Assembly: GCF_004919095.1 (NCBI RefSeq)
Contig: NZ_STGJ01000024.1
Coordinates: 1-36,431, forward strand
Length of the DNA stretch: 36,431 nucleotides
Direction: 5' to 3'
Source of the DNA: Crenobacter intestini
GTDB taxonomy: Bacteria > Pseudomonadota > Gammaproteobacteria > Burkholderiales > Chromobacteriaceae
Shown here: positions 9,703 to 18,300 of the stretch, piece by piece
How the letters are laid out: each line of letters starts with the position of its first letter
Numbering within the stretch: the stretch's first letter is position 1
Translations under genes and position numbers: made by a program
Notes under the pieces: model-generated
The model's database searches: none
Told to the model about the DNA's origin: nothing
What the model saw: the letters and a program-made list of their open reading frames with translations, nothing else

Positions 9703-10110
9703 ATGATGCGTCCCCTCACCCTCTGTCTTGCCGTATTCGCCAGCACTAGCACGCTGGCCGCCACGCCCGCCGAACTGCTCAAGGCTTACGAGCAGCAGGC
9801 GCGCAGCGAAAACCCGGCCTTCGCCGGCTTTTCCGCCAGCCGCGGCAAGGCGTTGTACTTCAGCCAGTCGCAGGCCAGCGGCAAGACCATGAGTTGCACC
9901 ACCTGCCACAGCGCCGACCCGAAAAAGGCAGGCAAGACGCCGGCCTTCCGCACACTGGCACCGCTCGCGCCGGCGGCCGAACCCACCCGCTTCACCGACG
10001 CCAAGAAGGTCGAGAAATGGTTCCGCCGCAACTGCGACGACGTATTCAAGCGTGAATGCAGCGCGCAGGAGAAGGGCGACTTCGTCAGCTGGATCGTCAG
10101 CGTCCGCTAA
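9703..10110 (+). CDS. SHP-type monoheme cytochrome c (DUF1924), oxygen-binding
   Basis: The 135-residue product has a Sec signal peptide (about residues 1-19, ending STLAA), one heme c site CTTCH (65-69) and a C-terminal helix WFRRNCDDVFKREC (106-119). DUF1924 is the family of sphaeroides heme protein (SHP), a high-spin periplasmic cytochrome whose sixth ligand is an asparagine that swings away to let oxygen bind. Asn110, followed by Cys111 and Cys119, which could form the neighbouring disulfide, fits that. ATG 9703 has AGGAG seven bases upstream. It is followed 11 bases later by the diheme cytochrome gene, its known electron donor in Rhodobacter, and is surely co-transcribed with it. Confidence 0.88.
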   Translation: MMRPLTLCLAVFASTSTLAATPAELLKAYEQQARSENPAFAGFSASRGKALYFSQSQASGKTMSCTTCHSADPKKAGKTPAFRTLAPLAPAAEPTRFTDAKKVEKWFRRNCDDVFKRECSAQEKGDFVSWIVSVR

Positions 10111-10121
10111 AGGAGAACCAC

Positions 10122-10634
10122 ATGCGCATCCCCATCCTCACCCTTTGTGCACTGTCGCTCGCCGGCGGCTTCGCGCTGGCCGACGACGACCACCACCACG
10201 GCGGCAAGAAATACAAGCGGCCCAAGCAGCTCGCCGTGCCCTTGTCCGCCCCCAAGGTGTGGACCGCCGAGTGCGGCAGCTGCCATATCGCCTACCCGCC
10301 GGGCCTGCTGCCGCCGGCGGCGTGGAAACAGCAGATGGACACGCTGAAGCATCACTACGGCAGCAACGCGACGCTGGACAAGACCGACGAACAGGCGATC
10401 CGCGATTTCCTCGCCTTTGCGTCGCAGGCGAACCGGCTACCGCTCGAGCCCTCACCCAAGGCCGGCGAGCCGCCGCGCATCACCACCACGCGCTGGTTTA
10501 TCCGCAAGCACGACGAAGTCACCGCCGAGCAGTGGCGGCGCAAGTCGGTGGGAAGCAAAGCCAACTGCCAGGCCTGCCACGCCGGTGCAGAGAAGGGCGA
10601 TTTCGACGACGACCGCGTGCAGATCCCCCGTTAG
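10122..10634 (+). CDS. Periplasmic diheme cytochrome c (DHC type)
   Basis: The 170-residue product has a signal peptide ending GGFALA at residue 20, a histidine-rich start to the mature chain (DDDHHHGGKK) and two heme c motifs, CGSCH (51-55) and CQACH (149-153). His77/78 and His130 are candidates for distal ligands. In Rhodobacter sphaeroides and several other proteobacteria a diheme cytochrome c of this kind is encoded beside SHP and a cytochrome b and passes electrons to SHP. Order, spacing and size agree with that. AGGAG lies six bases before the start. The histidine-rich N-terminus could bind metal but that is untested. Confidence 0.88.
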   Translation: MRIPILTLCALSLAGGFALADDDHHHGGKKYKRPKQLAVPLSAPKVWTAECGSCHIAYPPGLLPPAAWKQQMDTLKHHYGSNATLDKTDEQAIRDFLAFASQANRLPLEPSPKAGEPPRITTTRWFIRKHDEVTAEQWRRKSVGSKANCQACHAGAEKGDFDDDRVQIPR

Positions 10635-10645
10635 CGCACACAAGC

Positions 10646-10670
10646 AAAAAGCCGCCAGCAGGCGGCTTTT
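10646..10670. terminator. Bidirectional terminator between the DHC and fba genes
   Basis: AAAAGCCGCC pairs with GGCGGCTTTT across a 4-base loop (10646-10656 with 10661-10670). Runs of A on the left and T on the right let it work for the DHC transcript (+) and for fba (-), whose stop is at 10690. Confidence 0.9.
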
Positions 10671-10689
10671 GCGAAAAGGCGCGGTACGC

Positions 10690-11754
10690 TTAGCGCACGA
10701 TCTGCGCGAGCTCACCCTTCATGTAGCGGTTGGCCATGGTGTCGAGGTTGACCGCCTTGATCTTGCTTGCCATGCCGCAAGCGCCGAACGCCTGATAGCG
10801 GGCGATGCAGATGTCGCGCATCGCGTTGGTCGAGGCGATCAGGAACTTGCGCGGGTCGAATTCCTTCGGGTTCTGCGCGAGGAAGCGGCGTACCGCGCCG
10901 GTGGAAGCCAGGCGCAGGTCGGTGTCGATGTTCACCTTCCGCACGCCGTGCTTGATGCCTTCGACGATTTCCTCGACCGGCACGCCGTAGGTCTCGCCCA
11001 GGTCGCCGCCGAACTCGTTGATGATCTTGAGCCACTCCTGCGGCACGCTGGAGCTGCCGTGCATCACCAGGTGGGTGTTCGGGATACGCGCGTGGATTTC
11101 CTTGATGCGGTCGATGCGCAGCACGTCGCCGGTCGGCTTCTTGCTGAACTTGTACGCGCCGTGGCTGGTGCCAATGGCGATCGCCAGCGCATCCACGCCG
11201 GTGTCCTTGACGAAGCGGGCGGCTTCTTCCGGGTCGGTCAGCAGCTGGCTGTGGTCGAGCACGCCCTCGGCGCCGACGCCGTCTTCCTCACCGGCCATGC
11301 CGGTTTCCAGACTGCCCAAGCAACCGATTTCACCTTCCACCGACACGCCGCAGGCGTGGGCGAAATTCACCACGGTGCGGGTGACGTCGACGTTGTAGTC
11401 GTAGTCGGCCGGGGTCTTGCCGTCGCTCTTGAGCGAGCCGTCCATCATCACCGACGAGAAGCCCAGCTGGATCGAGCGCTGGCACACGTCCGGGCTGGTG
11501 CCGTGGTCCTGGTGCATCACCACCGGGATATGCGGGAATTCTTCGATCGCGGCCAGGATCATGTGGCGCAGGAACGGCGCGCCGGCGTATTTGCGCGCGC
11601 CGGCCGAAGCCTGCACGATCACCGGCGCGTCGCACTTGTCGGCCGCTTCCATGATGGCGCGCATCTGCTCGAGGTTGTTCACGTTGAACGCCGGCAGGCC
11701 GTAGGAAAATTCGGCCGCGTGGTCCAGCAGCTGTCGCATCGAAACGAGTGCCAT
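10690..11754 (-). CDS. fba: Class II fructose-bisphosphate aldolase
   Basis: This enzyme splits fructose-1,6-bisphosphate into glyceraldehyde-3-phosphate and dihydroxyacetone phosphate, and runs in reverse in gluconeogenesis. The 354-residue product is the Calvin-cycle-type (CbbA-like) class IIA form common in betaproteobacteria. VVMHQDHGT (78-86) holds the catalytic Asp83 and zinc ligand His84. VEGEIGCLG, with the second metal site, is followed by the GTSHGAYKF and VMHGSSSVP zinc and phosphate loops and by KVNIDTD. It follows the LysE-type gene on the same strand after a hairpin and ends in a shared terminator. It is the last of the tkt/gap/pgk/fba block. Confidence 0.96.
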   Translation of the reverse strand: MALVSMRQLLDHAAEFSYGLPAFNVNNLEQMRAIMEAADKCDAPVIVQASAGARKYAGAPFLRHMILAAIEEFPHIPVVMHQDHGTSPDVCQRSIQLGFSSVMMDGSLKSDGKTPADYDYNVDVTRTVVNFAHACGVSVEGEIGCLGSLETGMAGEEDGVGAEGVLDHSQLLTDPEEAARFVKDTGVDALAIAIGTSHGAYKFSKKPTGDVLRIDRIKEIHARIPNTHLVMHGSSSVPQEWLKIINEFGGDLGETYGVPVEEIVEGIKHGVRKVNIDTDLRLASTGAVRRFLAQNPKEFDPRKFLIASTNAMRDICIARYQAFGACGMASKIKAVNLDTMANRYMKGELAQIVR

Positions 11755-11784
11755 GTCTATCAGACTCCAACTGGGGTAGCGAAT

Positions 11785-11802
11785 GGCGGGCGCGTGCCCG
11801 CC
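11785..11802 (-). repeat. GC-rich hairpin between the LysE-type gene and fba
   Basis: GGCGGGC and GCCCGCC (7 bp, loop GCGT) form a perfect stem 14 bases after the LysE-type stop. There is no T run, so it is more like a REP or processing hairpin than an intrinsic terminator. It resembles the stem at 2619-2636. Confidence 0.45.
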
Positions 11803-11815
11803 GTCTGTTCAAATT

Positions 11816-12442
11816 CTAGTGCCGCGAGACCGCCGTCAGCGCGACGCCGGCCGCGCCGAAGGCGGTGCCGGCCGCGCGGTTCATCCACTTGAGCCGCGCC
11901 GGGCTGGCGAGCCAGTGGCGCAAACGCGCGCCGCCGCCAGCGTAGGCAAACTGCCATGCGGTCTCGATCACGTAAAAGGTCACCGCCAGCACCGCCAGTT
12001 GCGGCGCCTGCGGCAGCCGCGCGTCCATGAACTGCGGGAACAGCGCGGCGAAAAACACGAAAGCCTTGGGGTTGCTCATCGCCACCAAAAAACCGGTCGC
12101 GAAGCGGCGCCACGCCGGCCCCTCGGGCGCGCTGTCGTCGCCCGCGTCCAGCGGCGTCGGCGGCGCGCGCCAGGTCTTGATGCCCAGATAGATCAGGTAG
12201 ACGGCGCCGGTGTACTTCACCACCGAGAACGCCAGCTCCGACGCGGCGAGCAGCGCGCCCAAGCCCGCCGCCGACGCGGCCATGATCAGGCCCAAGGCCG
12301 ACAGCAGGCCGAGCAGAGTCGGCACCGTGTGGCGCACACCGTAGCGGATGCCATGGTTCAGCGCGAGCAGCATGTTCGGCCCCGGCGTCGCCGAGACGAA
12401 AAACACAGTCACTACATATAACAGCCAGGTATCCAGTGGCAT
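11816..12442 (-). CDS. LysE/RhtB-family amino acid exporter (first of two in window)
   Basis: The 208-residue product has the family hallmark VSATPGPNMLLALNHGIRYG near the N-terminus and about six hydrophobic segments, with the inner motif FLVAMSNPKAFVFFAALFPQF before helix 4. Family members export amino acids or homoserine lactones from the cytoplasm; the substrate here is unknown. ATG at 12442 (MPLDTWLLY) is preferred; the frame could begin four codons earlier at a TTG. It sits between pgk and fba, where many betaproteobacteria carry pyruvate kinase, and is separated from pgk by the repeat at 12507-12639. Confidence 0.9.
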   Translation of the reverse strand: MPLDTWLLYVVTVFFVSATPGPNMLLALNHGIRYGVRHTVPTLLGLLSALGLIMAASAAGLGALLAASELAFSVVKYTGAVYLIYLGIKTWRAPPTPLDAGDDSAPEGPAWRRFATGFLVAMSNPKAFVFFAALFPQFMDARLPQAPQLAVLAVTFYVIETAWQFAYAGGGARLRHWLASPARLKWMNRAAGTAFGAAGVALTAVSRH

Positions 12443-12506
12443 CGCTACGCCCAAGGTATGGTTTGATCCGGCAGTTTATGCGATGTGCGCGAGCAAGGCC
12501 ATGCGG

Positions 12507-12639
12507 CCCTCACCCCAGCCCTCTCCCGCCAGCGGGAGAGGGAGTACTCCCCACGCACCGTCCAAGGCTCCCCATCCCCTCTCCCGCCCGTGGGAGAGGG
12601 TGGCGCGCAGCGCCGGGTGAGGGCCAAGCCGGGTGAGGG
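12507..12639. repeat. REP-like inverted repeat pair downstream of pgk
   Basis: Two related palindromes lie head to head. The first begins CCCTCACCCCAGCC and has an 11-bp stem CCCTCTCCCGC/GCGGGAGAGGG (12519-12529 with 12532-12542). The second has a 9-bp stem CCCTCTCCC/GGGAGAGGG (12577-12585 with 12592-12600) and is followed by two copies of GGGTGAGGG, the complement of the opening bases. The last copy runs up to the pgk stop codon. The CCCTCACCCC...CCCTCTCCC pattern is a familiar dispersed extragenic repeat of high-GC proteobacteria. It could act as a terminator-like structure for pgk. Confidence 0.75.
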
Positions 12640-13812
<1,173 letters not shown>

Positions 13813-13842
13813 GTTCGCTCCATCAGCAATGAATATTGATAC

Positions 13843-13882
13843 TAATTGGATAGCAAACTCTTTAGAGAGAGCCATCCAATTA
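13843..13882. promoter_or_regulatory. Spaced inverted repeat in the pgk leader
   Basis: TAATTGGAT (13843-13851) and ATCCAATTA (13874-13882) are exact inverted copies 22 bases apart, 31 bases before the pgk start. They could be an operator for pgk, an RNA stem, or a relic of an inserted sequence. The surrounding bases are A+T-rich. Confidence 0.4.
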
Positions 13883-13993
13883 AAACCAAGAGGGATCCAC
13901 TGAGAGAATGCAACGTCACAAACAAAATAATGATGAAATTTTAGAAACGAAAATTATATTGGAAATACTATTCCAAACGACCAAGGGAAAATC

Positions 13994-14242
13994 ATGAAAA
14001 GTGTCTTTGTGTTTCTATGTTTCTCCTTACCAGCCATTTCGTTCGCTGAGTCAGCCAACACAAAGGGCAAAGACTGCGAAACGCTTGGATTTAGATACTC
14101 AGTTTGTGCATTAGTTAGCTCAGCCGGCCAACCCTGCCCAAGCGACTGGAACTTTGCCGTACCAGACCGCTGCAAAAATTCACCTGCATTAGAATCTGGG
14201 ATCAAAAAAGGGGTTGTATGGATAAAAATGAATTCCAATTAG
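13994..14242 (+). CDS. Small secreted four-cysteine protein (82 aa), unknown
   Basis: The product begins with a clear Sec signal peptide (MKSVFVFLCFSLPAISFA, cleavage after residue 18). The mature chain of about 64 residues has four cysteines at 28, 38, 48 and 60, suggesting two disulfides in the periplasm. AGGGA lies six bases before the ATG. Codon use is A/T-rich, quite unlike all neighbours, and the gene lies on the opposite strand between gap and pgk, which are usually contiguous. It is therefore probably an acquired gene. I recognise no family. Confidence 0.65.
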   Translation: MKSVFVFLCFSLPAISFAESANTKGKDCETLGFRYSVCALVSSAGQPCPSDWNFAVPDRCKNSPALESGIKKGVVWIKMNSN

Positions 14243-14254
14243 CAACACAAATGC

Positions 14255-14292
14255 AGAGCGGAAATGAAAAAATCAAATCCGCTCTAGCTTTT
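14255..14292 (+). terminator. Possible terminator of the small secreted protein gene
   Basis: AGAGCGGA (14255-14262) pairs with TCCGCTCT (14278-14285) over a 15-base loop and is followed by AGCTTTT. It begins 13 bases after the small gene's stop and lies just before the gap stop on the other strand. The large loop makes it weak. Confidence 0.45.
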
Positions 14293-14299
14293 CTCCGCT

Positions 14300-15310
14300 T
14301 TACAAGCTGAACATCGCCTTGGCGGTGCGCAGCATCTGCTGGCAGAAGCCCCACTCGTTGTCGTACCACGCCAGCACCTTGACCATATTGCCGCCCGTGA
14401 CCTTGGTCAGGGTGGCGTCGAAGGTCGACGCTTCGGTGCTGTGGTTGAAGTCGCCGGAGACCAGCGGCAGGGTGTTGTAGCCGAGCACGCCCTTCATGCG
14501 GCCTTCCGCGGCTTCCTTGACGATGGCGTTCACTTCGTCGACCGAGGTGTCGCGGCCGGCTTCGAAGGTCAGGTCGACCAGCGACACGTTGATGGTCGGC
14601 ACGCGCACGGCGAAGCCGTCGAGCTTGCCCTTCAGTTCCGGCAGCACGAGACCGACGGCCTTGGCCGCGCCGGTCTTGGTCGGGATCATGTTCTGGGTGG
14701 CGGAACGGGCGCGGCGCAGGTCCTTGTGGCGCACGTCGGTCAGCACCTGGTCGTTGGTGAAGGCGTGGATGGTGGTCATCAGGCCTTTCTTCAGGCCGAT
14801 GGCGTCGTTCAGCGCCTTGGCCACCGGCGCCAGGCAGTTGGTGGTGCACGAAGCGTTGGAGACGACGGTCATCTCCGGGCGCAGCAGGTCGTGGTTCACG
14901 CCGAACACGATGGTGGCGTCGACGTCGTCACCGCCCGGGGCGGAGATCAGCACCTTCTTGGCGCCGGCGTCGATGTGCGCCTGGCACTTCTCCTTGCTGG
15001 TGAACGCGCCGGTGCACTCGAGCACCAGGTCGACGTTCAGCGCCTTCCACGGCAGTTCGGCCGGGTTGCGGGTGGAGAAGAACGGGATGCGGTCGCCGTC
15101 GACGATCAGGTGGCCGTCGTCGTGCGAAACCGGAGTGGCGAAGCGGCCGTGCACCGAGTCGAACGCGGTCAGGTGGGCGTTGGTCGCCAGGTCGCCCGAG
15201 GCGTTGACCGCGACGATCTCGAAGTCGCCACGCATGTTGTATTCGTAGATGGAGCGCAGGGCCTGACGGCCGATGCGGCCGTAACCGTTGATCGCGACGC
15301 GGATGGTCAT
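14300..15310 (-). CDS. gap: Glyceraldehyde-3-phosphate dehydrogenase, type I
   Basis: The enzyme oxidises glyceraldehyde-3-phosphate to 1,3-bisphosphoglycerate with NAD(P). The 336-residue product has the Rossmann start [15 protein letters not shown] (residues 5-19) and the catalytic ASCTTNC with Cys155. The [20 protein letters not shown] and [13 protein letters not shown] segments and the ending [12 protein letters not shown] are also present. It resembles the proteobacterial NAD-dependent glycolytic/Calvin type more than Epd. It starts about 90 bases after tkt, with a strong terminator between, so expression relies on read-through or its own promoter, which I could not place. GGAG lies 12 bases before the start. 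Confidence 0.95.
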   Translation of the reverse strand: MTIRVAINGYGRIGRQALRSIYEYNMRGDFEIVAVNASGDLATNAHLTAFDSVHGRFATPVSHDDGHLIVDGDRIPFFSTRNPAELPWKALNVDLVLECTGAFTSKEKCQAHIDAGAKKVLISAPGGDDVDATIVFGVNHDLLRPEMTVVSNASCTTNCLAPVAKALNDAIGLKKGLMTTIHAFTNDQVLTDVRHKDLRRARSATQNMIPTKTGAAKAVGLVLPELKGKLDGFAVRVPTINVSLVDLTFEAGRDTSVDEVNAIVKEAAEGRMKGVLGYNTLPLVSGDFNHSTEASTFDATLTKVTGGNMVKVLAWYDNEWGFCQQMLRTAKAMFSL

Positions 15311-15366
15311 CTTGTAGAGTCTCCGAAAGTTGAGAAGCCACGCGGGAGGTGGCGGATCGAAACCAG

Positions 15367-15394
15367 AAAAAAGGCCGCCCCTGCCGGGGCGGCC
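15367..15394 (-). terminator. Intrinsic terminator of tkt
   Basis: A perfect 9-bp stem GGCCGCCCC/GGGGCGGCC with loop TGCC (15373-15381 with 15386-15394) is followed on the minus strand by six T. It begins six bases after the tkt stop. Confidence 0.92.
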
Positions 15395-15400
15395 TGTTCG

Positions 15401-17389
15401 TCAAGCAATGACGGCGCGGGTCTTGGCGACCACATTGTCGACGGTGAAGCCGAATTCCTTGAAGAGCAGCGGCGCCGGCGCCGACTCGCCGAAGGTGTCG
15501 ATGCCGACCACGTCGCCTTCCAGGCCGACGTACTTGCGCCAGAAGTCGGAGATGCCCGCCTCGATGGCGACGCGCGGCACGCCCGGCAGCAAGACGCTTG
15601 CCTGGTAGGCCTTGTCCTGGCGGTCGAACACGTTGGTCGACGGCATCGACACCACGCGCACGGCGACGCCTTCGCTGGCCAGCGCTTCCTGCGCCTTCAG
15701 CGCCAGCTCGACTTCGGAGCCGGTGGCGATCAGCACGGCCTTGGGCGAGGCGGCGTCGCGCAGCACGTAGCCGCCACGGGCGACCGCTTCGAGCTGCGAA
15801 GCGTCGCGCGGCACGAACGGCAGGTTCTGGCGGCTGAGGATCAGGTTGCTCGGCCGCTGGCCCTGCTCGATCGCGTGAGCCCACGCCACCGCGGTTTCCA
15901 GCGTGTCGCACGGACGCCAGGTGTCCATGTTCGGGATGTAGCGCAGCGTCGCGGTCTGCTCCACCGGCTGGTGGGTCGGGCCGTCTTCGCCCAGGCCGAT
16001 CGAGTCGTGGGTGAACACGAAGATCGGGTTGATCTTCATCAGCGCGGCCATGCGCAGGGCGTTGCGCGCGTACTCGCTGAACATCAGGAAGGTGCCGCCG
16101 TACGGGCGCAGGCCGCCATGCAGCGTCATGCCGTTCATGATGGCGGCCATGCCGAATTCGCGCACGCCGTAGCTGATGTAGTTGCCGTTGCCCTCGGCGT
16201 CGATCCACTCGGAACCCGACCAGTTGGTCAGGTTGGAGCCGGTCAGGTCGGCCGAGCCGCCGACGAATTCGGGGAACAGCGGCGAGAACGCCTCGATGGC
16301 GATCTGGCTGGCCTTGCGGCTGGCGACCGTCTGCGCCGCCTCGTTGATGCGCGCCAAGGCAGCCGCCTTGTGCTCGGCCCAGCGTGCCGGCAGTTCGCCC
16401 GCCATGCGGCGCTTGAATTCTGCGGCGAGTTCCGGATAGGCACGCGCGTATTCAGCGAAACGCTCGTCCCAAGCGGCTTCGCACTTGGCGCCGGCTTCGC
16501 GCGCGTTCCACGCGGCGTAGATGTCGGCCGGGATCTCGAACGGCGCGTGCGGCCACTTCAGGTGTTCGCGCGCGGCGGCGATTTCGGCGGCGCCCAGCGG
16601 CGCGCCATGCACGTCGTGGCCGCCTTGCTTGTTCGGCGCGCCGAAGCCGATCTTGGTGCGGCAGCAGATCAGCGTCGGGCGGGCGGTCTCGGCCTTGGCG
16701 GTGGCGATCGCGGTGGCGATCTCGTCCGCGTCATGGCCGTCGACGCCGCGGATCACCTGCCAGCCGTACGCCTCGAAGCGGGCCGGGGTGTCGTCGGTGA
16801 ACCAGCCCTCGACATCGCCGTCGATCGAGATGCCGTTGTCGTCCCAAAACGCGACGAGCTTGCCCAGGCCCCAGGTACCTGCCAGCGAGCACGCTTCGTG
16901 GCTGATGCCTTCCATCAGGCAACCGTCGCCGAGGAAGGCCCAGGTGTGGTGGTCGACCACGGCGTGGCCGTCGCGGTTGAATTCGGCGGCAAGCATCTTC
17001 TCGGCGAGCGCCATGCCCACCGCGTTGGTGATGCCCTGGCCCAGCGGGCCGGTGGTGGTCTCGACGCCCGGCGCGTAGCCGTATTCAGGGTGGCCCGGCG
17101 TCTTGCTGTGCAGCTGGCGGAAGTTTTTCAGGTCGTCGATCGACAGCGCGTAACCGGTCAGGTGCAGCAGGCTGTAGATCAGCATCGAGCCGTGGCCGTT
17201 GGACAGCACGAAACGGTCGCGGTCGGCCCAGTGCGGGTTGGCCGGGTTGTGCTTCAGGTGGTCGCGCCACAGGACTTCGGCAATGTCTGCCATGCCCATC
17301 GGTGCGCCGGGGTGACCGGATTTGGCCTTCTCGACAGCGTCCATGGCCAGGAAACGGATGGCGTTGGCGAGCTCGGTACGGGTGACCAT
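15401..17389 (-). CDS. tkt: Transketolase
   Basis: Transketolase moves two-carbon units between sugar phosphates in the pentose phosphate and Calvin pathways, using thiamine diphosphate. The 662-residue product matches the family (663 in E. coli TktA). The N-terminal ThDP domain shows [45 protein letters not shown] and the GDGCLMEG...DDNGISIDG metal-binding stretch. The pyrimidine domain shows [17 protein letters not shown] and [15 protein letters not shown], and the C-terminal domain ends [21 protein letters not shown] at 17389 gives the family start [14 protein letters not shown]. It heads the tkt-gap-pgk-fba block and has a good sigma-70 promoter upstream. Confidence 0.97.
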   Translation of the reverse strand: MVTRTELANAIRFLAMDAVEKAKSGHPGAPMGMADIAEVLWRDHLKHNPANPHWADRDRFVLSNGHGSMLIYSLLHLTGYALSIDDLKNFRQLHSKTPGHPEYGYAPGVETTTGPLGQGITNAVGMALAEKMLAAEFNRDGHAVVDHHTWAFLGDGCLMEGISHEACSLAGTWGLGKLVAFWDDNGISIDGDVEGWFTDDTPARFEAYGWQVIRGVDGHDADEIATAIATAKAETARPTLICCRTKIGFGAPNKQGGHDVHGAPLGAAEIAAAREHLKWPHAPFEIPADIYAAWNAREAGAKCEAAWDERFAEYARAYPELAAEFKRRMAGELPARWAEHKAAALARINEAAQTVASRKASQIAIEAFSPLFPEFVGGSADLTGSNLTNWSGSEWIDAEGNGNYISYGVREFGMAAIMNGMTLHGGLRPYGGTFLMFSEYARNALRMAALMKINPIFVFTHDSIGLGEDGPTHQPVEQTATLRYIPNMDTWRPCDTLETAVAWAHAIEQGQRPSNLILSRQNLPFVPRDASQLEAVARGGYVLRDAASPKAVLIATGSEVELALKAQEALASEGVAVRVVSMPSTNVFDRQDKAYQASVLLPGVPRVAIEAGISDFWRKYVGLEGDVVGIDTFGESAPAPLLFKEFGFTVDNVVAKTRAVIA

Positions 17390-17458
17390 GCGAAAAACCT
17401 CGAATATGTGGACGGCGGGGGTGTCCCGGCGCGCGGTACGTGCCGGAAAAACCTGCGA

Positions 17459-17488
17459 ATTATCGCTGAAATTGCCGCGCTGCGGCAA
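17459..17488 (-). promoter_or_regulatory. tkt promoter overlapped by a palindromic operator candidate
   Basis: On the minus strand TTGCCG (17488-17483) and GATAAT (17464-17459) form -35 and -10 boxes 18 bases apart, about 70 bases before the tkt start. The -35 box lies inside the perfect palindrome TTGCCGCAGCGCGGCAA (17472-17488), which a repressor could use. The promoter is inferred from base matches only. Confidence 0.5.
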
Positions 17489-17574
17489 CCGGCGCCGCCG
17501 CCTATGATTGACGTAAGCATGGTTTGCGCAGACCCTTTAACTATCAGTAATCGAATTATCAAGGAGCCTCCCGA

Positions 17575-18300
17575 ATGCAGCCCGACACGCCCGTCTCCCG
17601 CGCCCCGCTGCCCGGCCGCCAGCCCGCCGGTGCCGGCTGGCACTGGATCACCGCCGCGTTCCGCCTGGTGCGCGAACAGCCGCTGACCTGGATCCTGCTG
17701 TCGGTGGTCTATGTGGTCATCCATGTCGGCACCAGCCTGCTGCCGCTGATCGGCAACTTCCTGCCGCTCTTGCTCGCGCCGATCTTCGCCGGCAGCTTCG
17801 TGCTCGCCGCGCGCAAGGCGGAAAACGGCGGCGAGCTGGAGCTGGCCGACCTGTTTACCGGCTTTCGCGAGCACGGCAAGCCGCTGTTCGGCGTCGCGCT
17901 GGTCTACCTCGCGCTGTGCATGATCGCGCTGATGGTGGTCATCGCGCTGGTCGCGCTGTTGGGGTCGCTCGGCTGGGTGCACAAGCCGGAAGGCGATGAG
18001 ATGGGCATGGGCACCATGCTGCTGTTCATGCTGGTGGTCGGCGTGCCGGTCTACCTGGTCAGCCTCGCGTACTGGTTCGCGCCGGCGCTGGTGGTGTTCG
18101 ACGGCTACGCGCCGATCGCGGCCTGCCGCGCGAGCTTCTCCGCCGGCCTCGCCAACTGGCCGGCGATGCTGACCTGCGCGCTGATGCTCGCGCTGTTGAT
18201 GTTCCTCGCGATGGTGCCCTTCTTCCTCGGCCTGTTGCTGTGGTTCCCGGTGATGTACGTCACCAGCTACACCAGCTACCGCGCGGTGTTCGCGCGCTAG
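17575..18300 (+). CDS. BPSS1780-type integral membrane protein, unknown function
   Basis: The 241-residue product has a short polar N-terminus, the GWHWITAAFRLVREQPLTWILL opening typical of the BPSS1780 family found in beta- and gammaproteobacteria, and about six membrane helices. The loop AARKAENGGELELADLFTGFR between helices is another family feature. The role is unknown. AAGGAG lies nine bases before the ATG. Its stop codon overlaps that of the convergent MscS-like gene. It is divergent from tkt with 185 bases between. Confidence 0.85.
   Translation: MQPDTPVSRAPLPGRQPAGAGWHWITAAFRLVREQPLTWILLSVVYVVIHVGTSLLPLIGNFLPLLLAPIFAGSFVLAARKAENGGELELADLFTGFREHGKPLFGVALVYLALCMIALMVVIALVALLGSLGWVHKPEGDEMGMGTMLLFMLVVGVPVYLVSLAYWFAPALVVFDGYAPIAACRASFSAGLANWPAMLTCALMLALLMFLAMVPFFLGLLLWFPVMYVTSYTSYRAVFAR

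Noticed and set aside
14441-17686. Plus-strand open frame of over 1000 codons opposite gap and tkt
   Set aside because: Covers two well-identified minus genes and the terminator between them; composition-driven shadow.
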